This document shows, in pieces, positions 63,220 to 64,000 of a stretch of DNA of 64,000 nt (its first letter is position 1; each line of letters starts with the position of its first letter). Source of the DNA: Methanolobus sp. ZRKC5 (GTDB taxonomy: Archaea > Halobacteriota > Methanosarcinia > Methanosarcinales > Methanosarcinaceae). The notes beneath the pieces were generated by a model, which saw nothing but the letters and a program-made list of their open reading frames with translations, had not been told where the DNA came from and did no database searches. The DNA lies in NCBI RefSeq assembly GCF_038446525.1, contig NZ_CP151792.1, positions 620,001-684,000 on the forward strand. The letters are read 5' to 3'. The translations under genes and the position numbers were made by a program.

Positions 63220-63912
63220 ATGCCTATTGAAACTTATAATGGAAAAACATTTGTTGCTTTTGTAGATATTTCTGGTTTCAAACATTACATGAAGCATGAA
63301 CCTGAAAAAGCCGTGAAAGCGATTGATAGTTTTTTTCATAATGGTTATTCGATTTTAAAAACTCAGCACAATGAATTCAAAGTCGAGGGTATATTTGTTT
63401 CTGATTGTTGTATTTTATTTGTTAGAAATGAAACTAGGTCTGCAAACAGGATATATAAATCATTTAAATCGTTGTTGGATATAGTCAAACAGCTAAATAT
63501 CGCTATGTTACGAGATAACTTCATGGTAACAACATCAATCGCTTATGGAGAATTTAGCTATCAAGATAGAATTGAATTTACAGGCATTACTAAAAACCCA
63601 ATCATTAGCAATGCTTACATTTCTGCTTACTTAAATTCAGAAGTAAAGCCAAAAATCAAACCTGGACAATGCCGTATAGTTAAAGAAGATTTACCTAAAA
63701 AAGTTGATAAATCAATTTATGAAGCTGGTAATATTGACATCATCAAAATGATAAGAAACAGAAAATATGATACAAACAATTACTATTATTATTGGACTTT
63801 GGATGATTCAAATGAAATAGATAATTTTGAAATTAATTATACATCAGCTTGTAAACTGGATGAAAAACATAAGTACGATAAAATATTAGACCTCTTAAAA
63901 AATAGATTTTAA
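63220..63912 (+). CDS. Class III nucleotide cyclase-like protein
   Basis: A 230-residue protein. VAFVDISGFKHYM (Asp16) and GIFVSDCCILFV (Asp62) sit where class III adenylate/guanylate cyclases bind two metal ions, with normal spacing. It ends in a 50-residue region (IIKMIRNRKYDTNNYYYYW) of unknown nature. AT-rich like the preceding gene, 71 bp away. In Pycsar-type anti-phage systems similar cyclases make cCMP or cUMP; whether this one is active and what it makes is unknown. Confidence 0.72.
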   Translation: MPIETYNGKTFVAFVDISGFKHYMKHEPEKAVKAIDSFFHNGYSILKTQHNEFKVEGIFVSDCCILFVRNETRSANRIYKSFKSLLDIVKQLNIAMLRDNFMVTTSIAYGEFSYQDRIEFTGITKNPIISNAYISAYLNSEVKPKIKPGQCRIVKEDLPKKVDKSIYEAGNIDIIKMIRNRKYDTNNYYYYWTLDDSNEIDNFEINYTSACKLDEKHKYDKILDLLKNRF

Positions 63913-64000
63913 TACCAATTGCAAAATATAGAAAATCAATTTTGAGAAGTTCAACTGCCTCTATGAAATCTACATTACATTATGATTTTAAGGCTCTGTA
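63913..64000. other. Window end, no feature seen
   Basis: The last 88 bases are AT-rich and hold no frame or signal that I can support. Confidence 0.5.

Overview
The window comes from a methanogenic archaeon, most likely a member of the Methanosarcinaceae related to Methanolobus or Methanococcoides. The evidence is an archaeal core: topoisomerase VI A and B, the replication factor C large subunit with a C-terminal PCNA-binding motif, HMG-CoA reductase and an archaellin, together with genes typical of methanogens (mtxX, a DUF1638 protein, an AksD/LeuC-type dehydratase). Moderate GC, TATA-box promoters and GGTGA/GGAGG ribosome sites fit. The genus is an inference.

From 1 to about 16 kb lie mostly small stress, envelope and regulatory genes. 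They include a molybdopterin-type lipoprotein cut by the window edge, two ArsR-like regulators, a PepSY-like secreted protein, alanine dehydrogenase, a quinone oxidoreductase, a lone receiver domain, a CinA-nucleotidylyltransferase fusion, a YhhQ-type transporter, CutA and MscS. From 16 to 32 kb is a housekeeping block: top6B-top6A, rfcL, mtxX, a thymidylate synthase with a zinc ribbon, ilvD, a radical SAM enzyme, a nucleotidyltransferase and a UPF0104 membrane protein. Inside it sits a 600-residue ribbon-helix-helix protein with a 17-residue tandem repeat. From 32 to 51 kb come FKBP, a lone archaellin, tRNA-Ala and tRNA-Ile, a dehydratase large subunit, a cohesin-like protein, hmgA, a KaiC-like ATPase, a frameshifted histidine kinase, a TetR-controlled ABC exporter with two visible operators, TspO, YihY and an AI-2E-type exporter.

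Three copies of a 194-bp miniature inverted-repeat element (two near 1 kb, one at 42 kb) have matching 15-16 bp inverted ends and perfect 8-bp target duplications, which suggests mobilisation by an IS66-type transposase. Two of the copies look identical.

The most interesting part is 51.3-61.3 kb. Twelve tightly packed minus-strand genes encode mostly small membrane proteins plus two very large ones: a signal-peptide, spike-like protein with C-terminal membrane anchors, and a 790-residue repeat-poor protein. They diverge from a plus-strand trio of an AbrB-like regulator, an unknown protein and a P-loop ATPase with a C-terminal helix-turn-helix. The layout resembles a compact tailless, membrane-containing archaeal virus (a pleolipovirus-like or spherical-virus-like plan), but no integrase, polymerase or attachment site is visible. 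It may be an undescribed provirus or a domesticated membrane-associated machine. It is followed by a structured noncoding stretch and an AT-rich pair: a PD-(D/E)XK nuclease-like protein and a class III nucleotide-cyclase-like protein, a candidate defence module.
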